Notes: a model not told the origin generated them from the letters alone. Positions 12,141-24,536 are shown, counted from the first letter of the stretch. The stretch: 64,000 nucleotides of DNA from Phallusia mammillata (GCA_003260075.1 QLIY01000021.1:252839-316838); one strand, 5' to 3'. Translations and numbers: made by a program.

Positions 12141-12308
12141 TTCGCAAAAGTTACTTTAAACAGTTTTCCTATCCTAAAAAAATCGGTGACAGTGATGGTT
12201 TTGAAAGAAGAGAATGGCCAATGGTAACACACTCAATGATTCCAAAGATAGATGATACAGTTGACTTACAATGCAACGGCAAAGTTGTTCTTATCAGACT
12301 ACAAAAAG
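12141..12308 (+). CDS. Possible isolated coding exon, product unknown
   Basis: Bounded by tttag (12136-12140) and gtaaac at 12309. One frame is open for 55 codons; two bases complete a codon from an upstream exon. The peptide includes SYPKKIGDSDGFERREWPMV and then THSMIPKIDDTVDLQCNGKV. Its composition looks coding, but I recognise no family and found no convincing partner exon. It could be a lineage-specific gene, a pseudogene fragment or chance. Confidence 0.25.
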
Positions 12309-13077
12309 GTAAACATATTTTGTAAAACATTGTATTTTTTGGTTGCTTTTTCTTTTAGATTTCCTGACTTTAAAACACAAGGCCTACCCTGAAACAATAC
12401 ATGTAGTGCAATGACAGCTAGTTTTGAATACAGAAGAATTGTTATATTACATGATTGAAGATAGAGTTCAAAAATGTTATTGTTCTTTCTACATTCAAAT
12501 ATTCAGAATTGTAAAAGATGAATTATGTGATATTTGTTGGCTGTATTCAGCTTGCTACATATACATAAAACAAGCTCTCTTTCATATTGCCATTGGGCAT
12601 TATGAGCCTGATATAAGCAGCATTGGTTTCAATTTTGGACAACACATCTATGCTGTTTGGAATGGATTTTCTTTCTCTTTCTTTTTAGGTATTTGATGTT
12701 ATTTTTTTCCAGAATAGTGATTACTAGGCTAAAATGTTTATTGAGGAGAAATTTGTAATGTACTGCCCAAGAATCTCAAACACAAAGTCAAATCATTCAA
12801 ATTCGGTCAATGTGGAAATAAAAGCAAATTTTATAATCAGCAAGTAGTTCAACCGACATCATAAAGCAACAAACTTGATAAATTTATTAAAAGGTTGCAA
12901 TCAAAGCTATACAATCTTTGTATCTGATAAAGCACAATGAAAAGAAGAAAGACTGCAATCTATTGTCACTCAAATCCTCCACATTTTGACTGAACTGGAA
13001 AACATTTATTTTTCAGTTAGGTGAAATAGAGCCATAGGCTTAAATGTAACTGTATATATCATACCTTATAATTACTA

Positions 13078-16000
13078 TCAGGGTGCAGCAACAGGTGGTC
13101 CGATCTGACATTCATCAATATCTACCAAAAATGTTTTGATTTTTTTAAAGAAAAATTGGTCATGGACAGATGATGGCTGTTTTTTCATTTAGTTTGTGCT
13201 AATATGAATGTTAACTAACCAATTGACCATGGGAAGAATTTATTCCAAAACTGATCGCTGTTTGAGGAGCCATTTTCATTAAAGCTAAAACCGATTGCAT
13301 GTTTTTGTCTTAACTTGCAAACGATTAAACAAAAAAGTGTACCTGAGCAAGTTAGACCATCTCCTGCAAATCCAATTTTGCATGCGCATTGAAAAGTTCC
13401 AGATTTTTTAATGCATTTAGCATCTGGATGACAGGGGTGGGATAAGGCCGCAGCACATTCGTCGACAACTAAACAAACCACTTATTATATATTTTATGTA
13501 AGTACGTTGTCAATAATAATGGCAACTGACGGATACAGTTACTTCCATCTCCACTGTACCCCACTAAACAAGAGCAAGTAAAGCTTCCAGGTATGTTTGT
13601 GCATTTTGATCCAGTTACGCTGCAGTTGTTTAATGTACTATCCGCGCATTCGTCAATATCTACAGAGAAATAGTCAAAAACAATAAAGAGGTATGTTAAT
13701 TACAAATAAGCAACATAATATAATATTGATCTATTGCGTTTTTCAGGAACTGATGGTGCCATTATTAGGCGAAATATATATTCCTACTTTCTAATTTACT
13801 GCCTGATTCTGTTGGCAATTGAGACAGTCCTCTCAAATTTCGAGTCTTTCACCAATTTGTGCAGTTATCGTCAGTATGCATGGCGGCTGTTGAAGGTTCA
13901 GATATTGCTAACCCACGACATTGTCTAATATTGCTTACCTTTACATGATTCGGTTACTATTCCATTTCCCCTGTAGCCATTTGGACATGTGCAAGTAAAA
14001 GTTCCCTCGAGGTTTATACACTTTGCTATCGGGTCGCACTTATTAAGTAAACATTCATTTACATCTGTCAAACAAGCAGGTAAAGTTTCAAAAGTTGTTT
14101 TCTGTAACGCCACTTAAAACAGTTAAGATTTTGTTTTGACAAAGGAAAAATTCCATTACCCCATTCGCAATGTGCACCAGTGTATCCATCATTACAGTTG
14201 CAAGAATATTTTTCAAAACCTTCACGAACACAAGTTCCCCTTGCACTATTGGTGCAGAAACGAGAATCGGTGCATTCGTCAACATCTTACAACAAGAACA
14301 CCATATTAGAACTATAGGCCTATTACCTGTGCAACGGCATGCATCCAAACATGGGTTAAATTGGGATGACTAATTTAAAAAAAGACTAAATAGTGACTGA
14401 CTAAATAAAAATAGTAAGAGCCTAAAAGTTATACATACTCTAATTCGGTCACATACATTTATATAATGTGTCGCGCAATGCACAGTCAAAACTCTTGAAT
14501 CCGTATGACAAGCGGTTAGACCCCTGGTGTAGCCTAACTAATAAGCATATATAGCTTGCAGTTACCGAGGCAGTAAGAAACATTGAATCCTGTATCCGAA
14601 GGTTCAAGTGACGAATAAAAGCTCATGAAGAACGGTTCGACATTCGTAAAGTAAAATTTGTTTCCGTCTCTTGTAGCTTCGTTTGCGTTTTTCAGAAATG
14701 TAAACGGATTTGCAGAACTTTCAGCACCAGCGGATAGACTTCCGTAAATTTCAAAATCCCTTTGCAAAACAACAAATTTATTAACATTAAAACTTTGGAC
14801 GGATAAGGATACATTTTTTACCTGGTGACGCCAAAAATCCCCGTTGGCAAGACAACCGTTCTTCCAATGTACAAAATAGCGTTGATATTATTTGTTTCAA
14901 AGTTGTGTGCGATAAGACGAAGACCTTCACAAATTTTAATGTTTTGAACAACATGCAGTATGTGCCACATGAGTTATACCACATTAGTAGTTGCTAGGCA
15001 AAAGTTATTGCATAGCAGGGGAAGTTGGCTCCTTTATTTTGATTTCGCTTATTCGGCTAGTGCAGTGTGGTTCTTAACCTGTGGGAAATTTCCCAATAGT
15101 GGGAAATTTGTTCTATTTAGAGGGAAATTTTGTAAGTCCGCAGTAACCACACTCCGGCCCACCGGTCACATCGGGCCTTGAATTAACTGTTAAAAGTTAA
15201 CTTACACCAATTATTTCGCAACAACATGTAAGATTAGTTCCACCTAGTGTTAGAAGGCCGTTTGTTACATCACAGACATTGTTGTGCGTGAATAAATGCC
15301 TTCCCTTTGTTGATTGTGATAAAAAATGAGTAATGCAACAGAGAGGACATTTCAATATCCAACACACTTTTACTCTCTCACAGTAGCACTATTCAAACTA
15401 AATAACATTGCACTAAGCCTATGTGGTCCCGCCAAATCGCTTCGCAAAAGTATTTCAATCAAAAAAATAACAAAGTGTTTGTTAATGTCGAGCACAAAAC
15501 ATCTTTACAAAAATAACAGAGGGCGAAATTTGAAGTTGGTGATCGACTTTAGTGGGAAACCATCCTAAAAAGGTTAAGAACCACTGGCGCTTGTGTATAT
15601 CACCACATCTTACAGGAGTATGCTAGACTTACCAGCTATAGGTTGGGGAAAATTTATATACCAAAGACGCAATCCTTCCGTGATCTCCAACGGATAATTG
15701 CGGACACCGAAGCATGGCGAAAGCAAACTCCCACATATTTCAGTAAGCTCAATAACTTCACCAATAGAAGGGTTGTCTTCTCCACAACTGAAGATTGCTT
15801 AAAACGGAACAACTTGCTTAAACAAACGCAAATAGGAAAAAAAACTTTAAAAGAAAGGAGTTTAAAAAGGTTTATGTATGCCCCTTCAAACTAGTGTATT
15901 AATCTATAAACTTCACATTTTTTAAAAAAAAACGTCAAGACATTTGTACCTTTCTGTATCACACGATTTTAAAATGCACAAAATACGTAGACTATGCTAT

Positions 16001-16281
16001 AAAAAAGAAAATTGCATTTATGTCTTACCAACTGGAGTGTATGCGTCAAACGATGGATTGGTTGGGGGGGGGGGAACTGAATTTGTTGAATGCGTAATGT
16101 TTGATTGCCAAAAAAATCCACGAACTCCCTAAATACGTAGACTATGCTATAAAAAAGAAAATTGCTTTTATGTCTTACCAACTGGAGTGTATGCGTCAAA
16201 CGATGGATTGGTTGTAGTAAAACCCAAAGTAGAACCGGAATAGACAGCTATCATGAAACATATCAGCAATCCAAGATGCAT
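13078..16281 (-). CDS. Secreted CUB-like and EGF-repeat protein
   Basis: Nine exons in transcription order: 16281-16179, 15797-15633, 14924-14822, 14759-14566, 14285-14160, 14064-13939, 13659-13537, 13468-13343, 13121-13078. They join to 1110 nt (369 aa). Exon 1 encodes a signal peptide (MHLGLLICFMIAVYSGSTLG). Exons 2-4 encode a CUB-like domain, residues about 36-188, with paired cysteines and an FYSSLEPSDTGFNVSYC end. Exons 5-9 are phase-1 EGF modules starting DVDEC, DVNEC, DIDEC, VDEC and DIDEC, the calcium-binding type. Modules 1, 2 and 4 have six cysteines. In module 3 the sixth Cys codon coincides with the splice donor and is lost in the model. The last module stops after DIDECQIGPPVAAP, so it is truncated or further exons are spliced in alternatively. 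It resembles extracellular matrix or adhesion proteins; no orthologue is recognised. The exon 3 acceptor (gtgaag) is weak and was chosen by phase. Confidence 0.75.
15063..15586. mobile_element. hAT-type MITE in intron 2 of the CUB/EGF gene
   Basis: Left end cagtgtggttcttaacct, right end aggttaagaaccactg, followed inwards by inverted gtgggaaa/tttcccac. The flanks gctagtg and gcttgtg look like an imperfect target duplication. About 524 bp; no transposase. An exon-like frame inside (15209-15305) fails the phase test and was not used. Confidence 0.6.
15979..16214 (+). repeat. Duplication around G run overlapping the end of the signal-peptide exon
   Basis: aaatacgtagactatgctat...gatggattggttg occurs at about 15979-16064 and again at 16131-16214, with G at 16064-16074: ten plus one natural G. 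A further 56 bp of unmatched sequence sits after the run. The left copy carries a truncated piece of exon 1 with its donor; the right copy has the complete exon. Confidence 0.85.
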
Positions 16282-19176
16282 GTTTATCTCTCCATAAAAA
16301 TCTATGTGAACAGTTTCTAAAGTTTGCGCTGATATCATTCACAACACAAGTAAGGTAATATCCGTTTGTGTAGCTTTATTGTGAGTGGGAATGCATCCGT
16401 TCATAATATAGTAAGGCACTACATGTGTTGTCATGTAGTTCTTCTTTTGTGACTAACTATTTCCTTACATGTTTTTGCAACACAGCGATTGTAAGCATAA
16501 AAAATTACATTTAGTAAGTTGATTCTGGGAGATATTTCCTATTCTGTTACCATTGTTGTAACGATTTCTACCTTTCATATTATATATCACAAGTTTGGCA
16601 ACGTTTGTTTCAAGGCTCAAATCAATTAGCTTTATTATAAAGAACACATATATATTTCGCTTATGCAAGCATCTTCAGTGTTTAAAAAAGGCGACTCAAA
16701 AGGAATTAAAATTAAACAAGGCATCTCAAACACGACCAACCCTCAACTGAAAGCCGAAGAGACAAAACTGACCAGAAACACCTGTAAAAGATAAGAAAAC
16801 GCGATAGTATGTTTCGGTGCGTTCACAACCCCCAATCAATTTATCACCATTGCGACCCGATATCAGACTGCTTTATCTGCAATATTTCAAATGTTGGATA
16901 AAAAAATAGTGCAAAGTATCGACCGTTCAATATCAGTAAAAAATCTGTTGAATCTGTGTTTCATGGACTTCCATATTGTACGTCAACATTTCAGCTATAA
17001 GGCATATTTTCAGCCTGATTTGTATTTTGTTTCTGTGGTGCTTTTGTCTGCCACTTTAAAGAAAGCAGTCAAGTGGTAAACGTTGCACGAAGTTCGTGAA
17101 CATCACAACTGATGTGTTTGCATGTCATTCTTAAAACAACCCATTTTCATTTACACAAAGTAAATCACAAGCATACGTCCGTACCCCGTAACATGTTATT
17201 TGTATGACCAACACCAATTTATGTTTTACAAACATTTTAGTTCCAAATGCTGATTTATATTTTCATCAATTCAGGGAATGAAATAGGCCTACAATGCATT
17301 TGCTATTTTTTGTTCAGCAAGATACTTTTTACTTCCTTTGGGTTAAGTACACTCATTTTCTTTGAAATGTTTTGTTTCAAAGAGTCTAATACCCTGAAGT
17401 CTAAATGCTAGTTTGACGAATACTTTTTAGACTGACGCAGCGTTAGATGTAATCAGACCATTTATGTATCGAGCTTGTAGCCTACTCGGCCTTTGTCACA
17501 ATATAACTTTGAGGCAAATCCTAGCAACCATGTACCATGGTGTTTTTTCAAATTTTCACGTAGTCTTTCCAAATTGTTTATTGCACTATATATTTTCAAT
17601 ACACTTAGGCAGCATAAAACACGTCATACCTACATAACTGTTCCAATTCCGCACGTCCACATTGCAATACGAGAGACATACAACAACCAAAATCAGTTGC
17701 CTGGCCAGTATTTTCGTGAGAAAGTTTACTTTTATATGCCACAAAACAAACTGGATTGTATACGTTGTTGAAAACACACTAAACTTAGAACAAACCCACC
17801 CATTCTACTACAAGCATAACTACGCAAAGTGGTAAGCAATGACGTGCTGCAATAGGTTATCAACCACGGCGAAGGCTTGCAGCGTGGAGTCTCGCGTGAT
17901 GTTTGCTTCAGCATTGTGACGTCTGCCCCAGCCGATTGTGACGCATCAAGACATATTTTATCGATCTGTTGGCTCTATAAAAGAAATCGGTCCTTTGCAA
18001 AAACTTGAGTGTATTTTTGTAACTTTCTATCTGACTCAGCTAAATATAGCAAAACTTTATGGTTGCAACTGTTTATAAAGTTAGTTTTCTTTGTGAGTAT
18101 TGCTGTAATGGTTGTATACAAGGGTCTATAGCAGGGGTGGGCAACCTGCGGCCCGCGGGCCGCATTCGGCCCTTCATTAAAGCTTGTGCGGCCCGCAGAG
18201 ACGCTTAGATTTCAAAAGTTCTGGCAAACGAGTCCAATTATTACATATCTTTGAGCTGATTAATGCGCCTGATGCTAGTTTTCTGCGATCTGGCAAAATG
18301 TGGCTAGAATCAAATACGAATTATACTTGTAGTTCAGCATATTTGGTGAGAAACAAACCAAAATCACTTTGTGTGATGCACATGTGCGGCCCTCGATCCA
18401 ATTTTGACATTTATAATTGGCCCTACAGTAACAAAAGTTGCCCACCCATGGTCTTCTATAGGCATGTTTCGTCATAAATTAGTGCCAAATATGAAAGCAA
18501 GTTTATTTCGAATAACCTTTGTGAGGATTTTTATACGTTCTGAACTAAGTCCAAAAATAGATGTGTCTGCATCACTAAGTATGCTACTACAGTTTACGCC
18601 TTAGGCAGTGCTTCATGAAATATGTTATGTTAGACGCAACGCTTTGGAAAAAGTTGACTTGACTCGCGTTGCGTCAGCAATGAAAACAATATCAAGTTTG
18701 AATTACCGACTCGAAAATGATATTTCTAAGATTTTTTTGCCAAAAAAACAGTTATGCTGGGCAGTAATCTTTGCAAAAGTACACCACAGGTAGCCTACTT
18801 ATGTTTTAAAAAGAATTTCCACGCTAACATGGTTGGGATTTTCTCTGCATCTCGGTTTCGTGATATTGAATGCTAATTACATAATTTAAGAAGTAGTCAA
18901 TTGGGTGATTGTGGTCTAATTATATTTCCTATTTTCAATTAGGTTAAAAATGCTATAGTTTTTTTTTTCGTTTTTAACCTAGCTGAGTTTAACCACGAAA
19001 CAAAAAGAACATCCGAACAGAAAAACACACTTTTTAAAAAGTTCAAGCAACAAAAAGTTAAAAAAAACAGACAATTATTTAAAAAAAATGTTAACAGTTA
19101 AACGCAATGGTCTGATACTTACAATTAGGTAAAAAATTATGGCCGTACTCTATAAACGCAAGTTGTACACGAGAAA
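16282..19176. other. Gene-poor region, left part
   Basis: No supported exon. It contains the MITE at 18132-18450 and a TATA-like ctataaaag near 17971, with no recognisable coding sequence downstream of it. Confidence 0.35.
18132..18450. mobile_element. hAT-type MITE, CAGGGGTGGGCAACC termini
   Basis: Ends caggggtgggcaac and gttgcccacccatg are inverted copies with two mismatches. An exact 8-bp target duplication gtctatag lies at 18124-18131 and 18451-18458. GCGGCCCGCGGGCC is the usual subterminal palindrome of this family. Relatives: 28689 (one end only) and 41086-41436. Confidence 0.9.
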
Positions 19177-19377
19177 TTGAAGATGCTGTATTTACTGTTA
19201 GTGTCCTTTGTCTTTGTGTGTATTTTTTACGTTTCTGTAGACAAGCCGTCACAAAAGAGTCATACATTTTATTCCTTGTCTTTAGGGTCCGTTGTCTTTA
19301 AACCGACTAACTCGTTTGCTAATTGCAGCAAAACATATCTTAAGATTTTACTAGCTTTAAAGAAGTTAGTTGTTTAA
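19177..19377 (+). CDS. Possible small secreted protein, 66 aa, doubtful
   Basis: Single open frame beginning MKMLYLLLVSFVFVCIFYVS, a good signal-peptide or signal-anchor shape, ending TAA. A TATA-like ctctataaacg lies about 30 bp upstream of the ATG, which would leave almost no 5' UTR. The mature part is short with one Cys and no known motif. A single-exon frame of this size can arise by chance in AT-rich DNA. Confidence 0.15.
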   Translation: MKMLYLLLVSFVFVCIFYVSVDKPSQKSHTFYSLSLGSVVFKPTNSFANCSKTYLKILLALKKLVV

Positions 19378-19598
19378 TTGACAATAGCACTTGTCAAAAT
19401 GTCATTATGTTTTGTACAAATATACTGGCTCTGATGTTTTTGCTTAAATTAAAAGAAAATAGTGGGGGGGGGGCATCTTAAGATTTTACTAGCTTTAAAG
19501 AAGTTAGTTGTTTGACAATAGCACTTGTCAAAATGTCATTATGTTTTGCACAAATATACTGGCTCTGATGTTTTTGCTTAAATTAAAAGAAAATAGTT
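19338..19598 (+). repeat. Direct duplication around G10 run
   Basis: Copies of about 125 bp (19338-19463 and 19476-19598) with ten G at 19464-19473. They differ by a 4-bp indel (gtttaattgac/gtttgac) and substitutions. Confidence 0.85.
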
Positions 19599-19641
19599 GT
19601 TTTAAAAAACGTTTTCTGCAAAAAGACGAAACAAAAATTCA

Positions 19642-19717
19642 CCAAGATTGCCGAATGGTTAACGCAACCTCCTGATGTTCATAAGGTTGTGGGTTCTAAT
19701 CCTACATCGGTCACCGA
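19642..19717 (+). repeat. tRNA-like sequence, probably the head of a SINE or a decayed tRNA
   Basis: Carries a D-arm-like ttgccgaatggttaacgcaa and a good T-arm (gtgggttctaatcctac), ending near atcggtca. A 5-bp anticodon stem cannot be formed around the ttcataa loop and the acceptor strands pair poorly, so it is not a functional tRNA. About 100 bp of A-rich, non-tRNA sequence follows. Confidence 0.4.
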
Positions 19718-21063
19718 AAAAAAACCCTTAGAGTAATTGCTCCAACCCAATGAAACCTTATGTGTTTGACTAAATTGAAGTCATCATCTCACTAAAGTCG
19801 AAAATCAGATCAAAAACAATTTAGCAAATTTGCAACAAAACAGGCAGCACGGCGGCGAACTGATGAGGGCTTTAGAACAGTGATTACCAGCTCCTATTAG
19901 CACCAACACAAAACCTAAAACGTTGGTATTGTCTCCTGTACTACTTTTTAGTTGTCGTGTGTTGCCTAGTTTCAACATTTTGAAAGTGCGGGAGAAGTTA
20001 GAAAAATGCTGAGTTTTGTCTTAATTGTTTTTTAGTAACAGTTTGTGATTTTTGAGTCAAACTGGACAGTAAAAATATCTTCGAAAAAAAGCGCTTCCAA
20101 AAAAGAAACCGAACTTAAATAATAAGCTTAGATAAAATTCAAATCTTGCAAAAATCTTTTACAAAAGTTGTAAGAAAAGGCAGACCTGTAGTTATGCTTT
20201 TTCCAAAAAGCGGGGTCACAGTTATATTGAATTTAGGAATTTAAAAGTACAGACATCACTGTAAAATATCGTATCTATGAAACTTTGCACGTAAATTGCA
20301 ACATCTGTTTATATTTATGCCATTTGCTTAAAAATATTGTTGGTGGTTTAATCAAAAATATCTGTGTGTAGTGTTCCTAAGTTTTATTGGTAGTTTATTG
20401 CGTTTTGTTGAAACAACGTTGTGTTTTAGGCAAATTTTGGCAAATAGCTTTGAATATTAGACACTTTACAGGGAGTGTAGATTTTCTACTATAGCACACT
20501 TAAATGTTGATACTTTTTAAATCTTTGTAGAAAGTTTTGTTAAAACACGCATGTTTGATTAAAACAGGTTATCGCGTTTTTATCAACAAATAGTGAATTT
20601 GATACTCAAACTGCTGGGAATAGTGGGAATGTTAAATCCAGGAAAGATTTCTTCGTTATATTCTGGCTCTAACATTTCCATTAGACACAGCACAAATCTT
20701 CTTTGTCAGTTTCATACTTGCATGTTACAACATAACTTACAACAAGATGATTTGTTTATCCATGGGGGGGGGGTAAGTTAGAAAAATGCTGAGTTTTGTC
20801 TAATTGTTTTTTTTTTACGAAAAATCGTCCATTAAGTAAAGTTTCATTTTGAATGTAGAAAAAAAAATTCTCGCCCTTCGTTTTAGAACCTTCATTGACA
20901 TCGCGTTGTCTTTGTTATTATTACACTTGTCGGACTTGAGAAAACCTTGGATATGACTTCGAAATACGCTTGCCTTGGGTGAAATTGGGATGTTTAAGTT
21001 ACAAATTTTAGTCACTTTTACTAAGCTTAGATTTCAATTACTAGAATTCTTATTCTGTAGTTT

Positions 21064-21367
21064 AACAAAAAAAAAACGGAAACACATATGCATTGAAATT
21101 AGGAATTTAAACGTGCAGACATTACACTAAAATATCAGGTTTTAGAAAATATTTTACAAAATTTGCAACAGCGGTTTTTATTGGCGCCATTTTATTAAAA
21201 TTTTGATTGGAGGTTGAAGGCGTTTTAGTTAAATTTGTTGTTTGGGGGGGGGGGTACAAAAAAAAACGGAAACACATTTTACAAAATTTGCAACAGCGGT
21301 TTTTATTGGCGCCATTTTATTGAAATTTTGATTGGAGGTTGAAGGCGTTTTAGTTACATTTGTTATT
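21064..21367 (+). repeat. Nested direct duplication around G run
   Basis: aaaaaaaacggaaacacat...gcgccattttatt occurs on both sides of G at 21244-21254. The right copy lacks about 60 bp present in the left one. Confidence 0.8.
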
Positions 21368-21483
21368 TATGCAGTTTGGGGCAAATAGCTTCGAATATTA
21401 TAAACGTTACAGCAAAAGTAGTTTTAAATTTATGTTGAATTAACATATGTGATAAAAAATAATATATTTTAATTTAGTTAAAT

Positions 21484-21807
21484 CAGGGGTGGCCAACCTT
21501 CTACATACCATTCGCCAACTTTTTAACATACTGTGTTGGATGCGCCATAAATGTCTCGTAACCCCACCTTCTATGACTACTTCTTGTATATAGAGAGAAA
21601 GAGAAAGAAACAACTTTTGCATGAGAAGGATAGTAATAAGAAATAAGAACTATTATGTAAAAAATAACTCTGATAAACTTTATACATATGTAATTAATAG
21701 GGCTGGCTTACTTTATTTATTTATTAGTTTATTAATTTGATTTTCATGATTATCAAAAGAAGGCAATGCGCCCTTTCTAATCATGCACCATAGGTTGGCC
21801 ACCACTG
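21484..21807. mobile_element. hAT-type MITE, CAGGGGTGGCCAACC termini
   Basis: Inverted ends caggggtggccaacct / aggttggccaccactg. Exact 8-bp target duplication agttaaat at 21476-21483 and 21808-21815. 324 bp, non-coding. It is present only in the right copy of the large duplication. Confidence 0.9.
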
Positions 21808-22540
21808 AGTTAAATAAACATAAATTCATAATCAGCCCTGGAACGTTAATGCAGACAAGCGAATTTAATACTGAAACTGCTGGGAATAGTGAGATGCTAA
21901 AGCCAGAATAGATTCGTTCGTTCTATTCTGGCTCTAACATTTTCATTAAACCTCGGCACAAATCTACTTTGCCAGTTTCGAAAATTCAGTGTAAAACGTC
22001 AAAAAGATGTTTTGTTGATAAATCAGAAAAAAATCATCCTTTGGTTATAATAAATGATGTGTTAAGTGTGGAAAAAGGTTACAAAATTATATTCTCTTTT
22101 ATTTATCCGTTTTAAAATTAATTATCTTTGCTGGTCGTTAATCATTCTGACATTGCGTTGTGTTTCTCATTTTTTTTCATTTTATTTGTCGGAATTAAGA
22201 GTTCAGCTTTAACTGTTGGCGATTTTGAAATATACAGTACTGTGGGTTACGAAATACGCTTGTTACTTTAATTTGTTACTTTTTCAATAATTTGTTTCTG
22301 TTTTAGTACTTTCTTAGAACTTTTTAAACAACCCACCATGAACAGTTTTGAAACCTTCAGGGTTCGGTGTACTTCAGTTCAAGAATCCCTGTTTAATGTT
22401 GAATCTAAAGGCATTGGGTTCCTGCTGCAATTACTCAAAAGCCCTTTTTCCAAATTGCAATCTTCATTTTCACATGATAGTCTTTGTGACGTTGGTGTTT
22501 TAGTAATCTCATTTACCACTCCTCACAATTTCCTCTAACA

Positions 22541-22807
22541 CAGGGGTGTTCAAACCATTTCTCATATGGGCCAATTTTTATCAGGTGACACCCGCGATTT
22601 TACCCGGACGATAATACACAGCATGAAATGAATTTTGAGATTTTGTTGCGTCAGCACGGTGTATATGGAAAAGTTTTGCGTGAAGTCGCAAGTCGCCGCA
22701 ACTCAAAATCTAATTTCAAATTGTGGCGGGTCATACGCAACAAAATTTAAAACAACAGCTGCGAGCCACTTGAAATGCCGTCACGGGCCGCACTTTGGAC
22801 ACCCCTG
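22541..22807. mobile_element. hAT-type MITE, CAGGGGTGT termini
   Basis: Ends caggggtgttcaaacc and ggacacccctg; flanks ctctaaca and ctctataaca are a near target duplication. A GGGCC palindrome is seen near each end. Non-coding. Confidence 0.75.
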
Positions 22808-23572
22808 CTCTATAACAACCACGATATGATTGCTAGGTTTAATGCACGTTTTATGGTTGAGTAAGCATAGAAGATGAAAATCAAAATGTACACAATTCGT
22901 CAACAATAACAATCTCGAAGCGAAAGCTTTGGAAATCAAGTGCAGAATAGGTGTGTCAGTTTCAAGCTACAATTCTGCATAGAACAGTGTCTATACTGCC
23001 GAAATTAAAACTGAAATCTGGATACAATTTGTAAAACAAACATTCAAGCAGGACAAGTTCACCCAAAATGCTGAAACACTCAAATCAACAGTGATCAAAG
23101 GGAATGGTTGTTAGACACAGTATTATGTATATTTCTTAGGTCAAAAACAAACGAAGTGGTGAATGTTAATTCGTCAACATGTCATACAAGTAATGTTTGT
23201 TTTGTGAACTATCAAGAACTTGGCGCACAGTTTATTCATGTTTAACAAAAAAAACTAATATAAAAACCGATTGCATAACAGTAATGGATCTGCAAAGAAT
23301 TAGCACTTTCTCTTAGGAATTGTAAATTAAAAATGCTTTTAGTATTGAATTTTAAAACCCACAGTACTTAGACTATAAATGTAATCAATTTTTTTCTGAC
23401 ATCAACACCACATAAAATCAGACAAACTGAACTTAAAACAGTTTAATTGTTTACAATGCCTTTCAAACATGTTTAGATAACTTAAACTGTCAACACGCAG
23501 GTAACAAACAACACAATAACATGATACATTGCCCGAATACACAACACAATCAATTTATGCAGGTCTCAGTTA
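22808..23572. other. Gelsolin 3' flank and intergenic
   Basis: A-rich sequence; presumably holds the gelsolin 3' UTR. No coding frame or repeat recognised. Confidence 0.35.
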
Positions 23573-24468
23573 CTATAGAGTAAGTTTCTTCATTCTATCT
23601 GCATAACTACTTCGCTGTTCATAAAGCTTTATATCCCAGGACGGGAAAAAGCCAGTAAAGGTCACAGGTTCTGCTCCCATTCTGATGGTTATGATTGGGC
23701 ATGACGGGTCCCTCCCTCTTGGATCTTTTTCGATGTATTCTTTCACGAGTCTGTGTGACAATAACTGTGTTAGTTTGTTGGCAAAAGTCGTTTTTCATCT
23801 ACGTTTGAACCACTTGGATTACCGAAATTTTGGCTAGTTGTTTCTTTCTCTATTAGACTTTTATATTTATTGCCAACACACCAACAGGTGACACTATGTA
23901 CATTCTTTGTCCGTATTTGTTGTCAAAATTGCCCAACTAAATGGCTAGTTGCTGGACCTAAACTTACGCCCAACAACCTGAAAACGTCGTGTTTAGTCCA
24001 TTGTCTGTTATTGTCCATTGTGTATGACTTCTTTAACATATTTTGTACATTTCGTAGGCTTTGGTGTAGGCATTTCAAGCAAACGTTTGGTCCTAAACAG
24101 ACTTTGATTCGAAAACGATTGTGTTGGCCTTTGGGCCTGATTTTATGCCTGCTAACAACTCTTATAAGATAAACGGTAACGGGATGAAATCCCATTATGT
24201 TGAAGCAAAACGCCGTTAAAAAATTCTTATTTTCTGATTACCTTTATTTCGTATTTGTGAAACAATTACAATACGAACATCAAACTTTCACTGGACTCTA
24301 GGCAACTCATTTACATTTTCACCAAATTTATATTGTCGTTGAACATCTAAACAAAACTTTCTCATTTTCATTAGGTGTAGTTTTTGTAACATAACCGGCT
24401 AAAAAATATGACTTTGTGATGGAACAAACTGACAAAAAAAATTAATCTCAGCACTGTCTGATAGGTAA

Positions 24469-24536
<68 letters not shown>

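Larger units (their letters stand above)
19995..21990 (+). repeat. Large diverged duplication around G10 run at 20764-20773
   Basis: Sequence from 19995 (agttagaaaaatgctgagttttg) to 20763 is repeated from 20776 to about 21990 with many small differences. Matched landmarks: ggaatttaaaagtacagacat / ggaatttaaacgtgcagacat, the aaatagctttgaatatta pair, and the ctgctgggaatagtg pair. The right copy contains a hAT MITE and an extra nested G-run duplication that the left copy lacks. Confidence 0.7.

Noticed and set aside
15209..15305. Minus-strand exon-like frame (HNNVCDVTNGLLTLGG) with AG and GT borders
   Set aside because: Its phase does not fit exon 2 or 3 of the CUB/EGF gene, and it lies between the ends of a hAT MITE. 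Skipping it gives a clean in-frame CUB-like domain.
17965..18120. Promoter with TATA box (ctataaaag) and a short ATG frame
   Set aside because: The frame ends after seven codons at a MITE insertion, and no exon follows.
19642..19717. Functional tRNA gene with a CAT anticodon
   Set aside because: Only the T arm and part of the D arm fold; the anticodon stem and acceptor stem do not pair.
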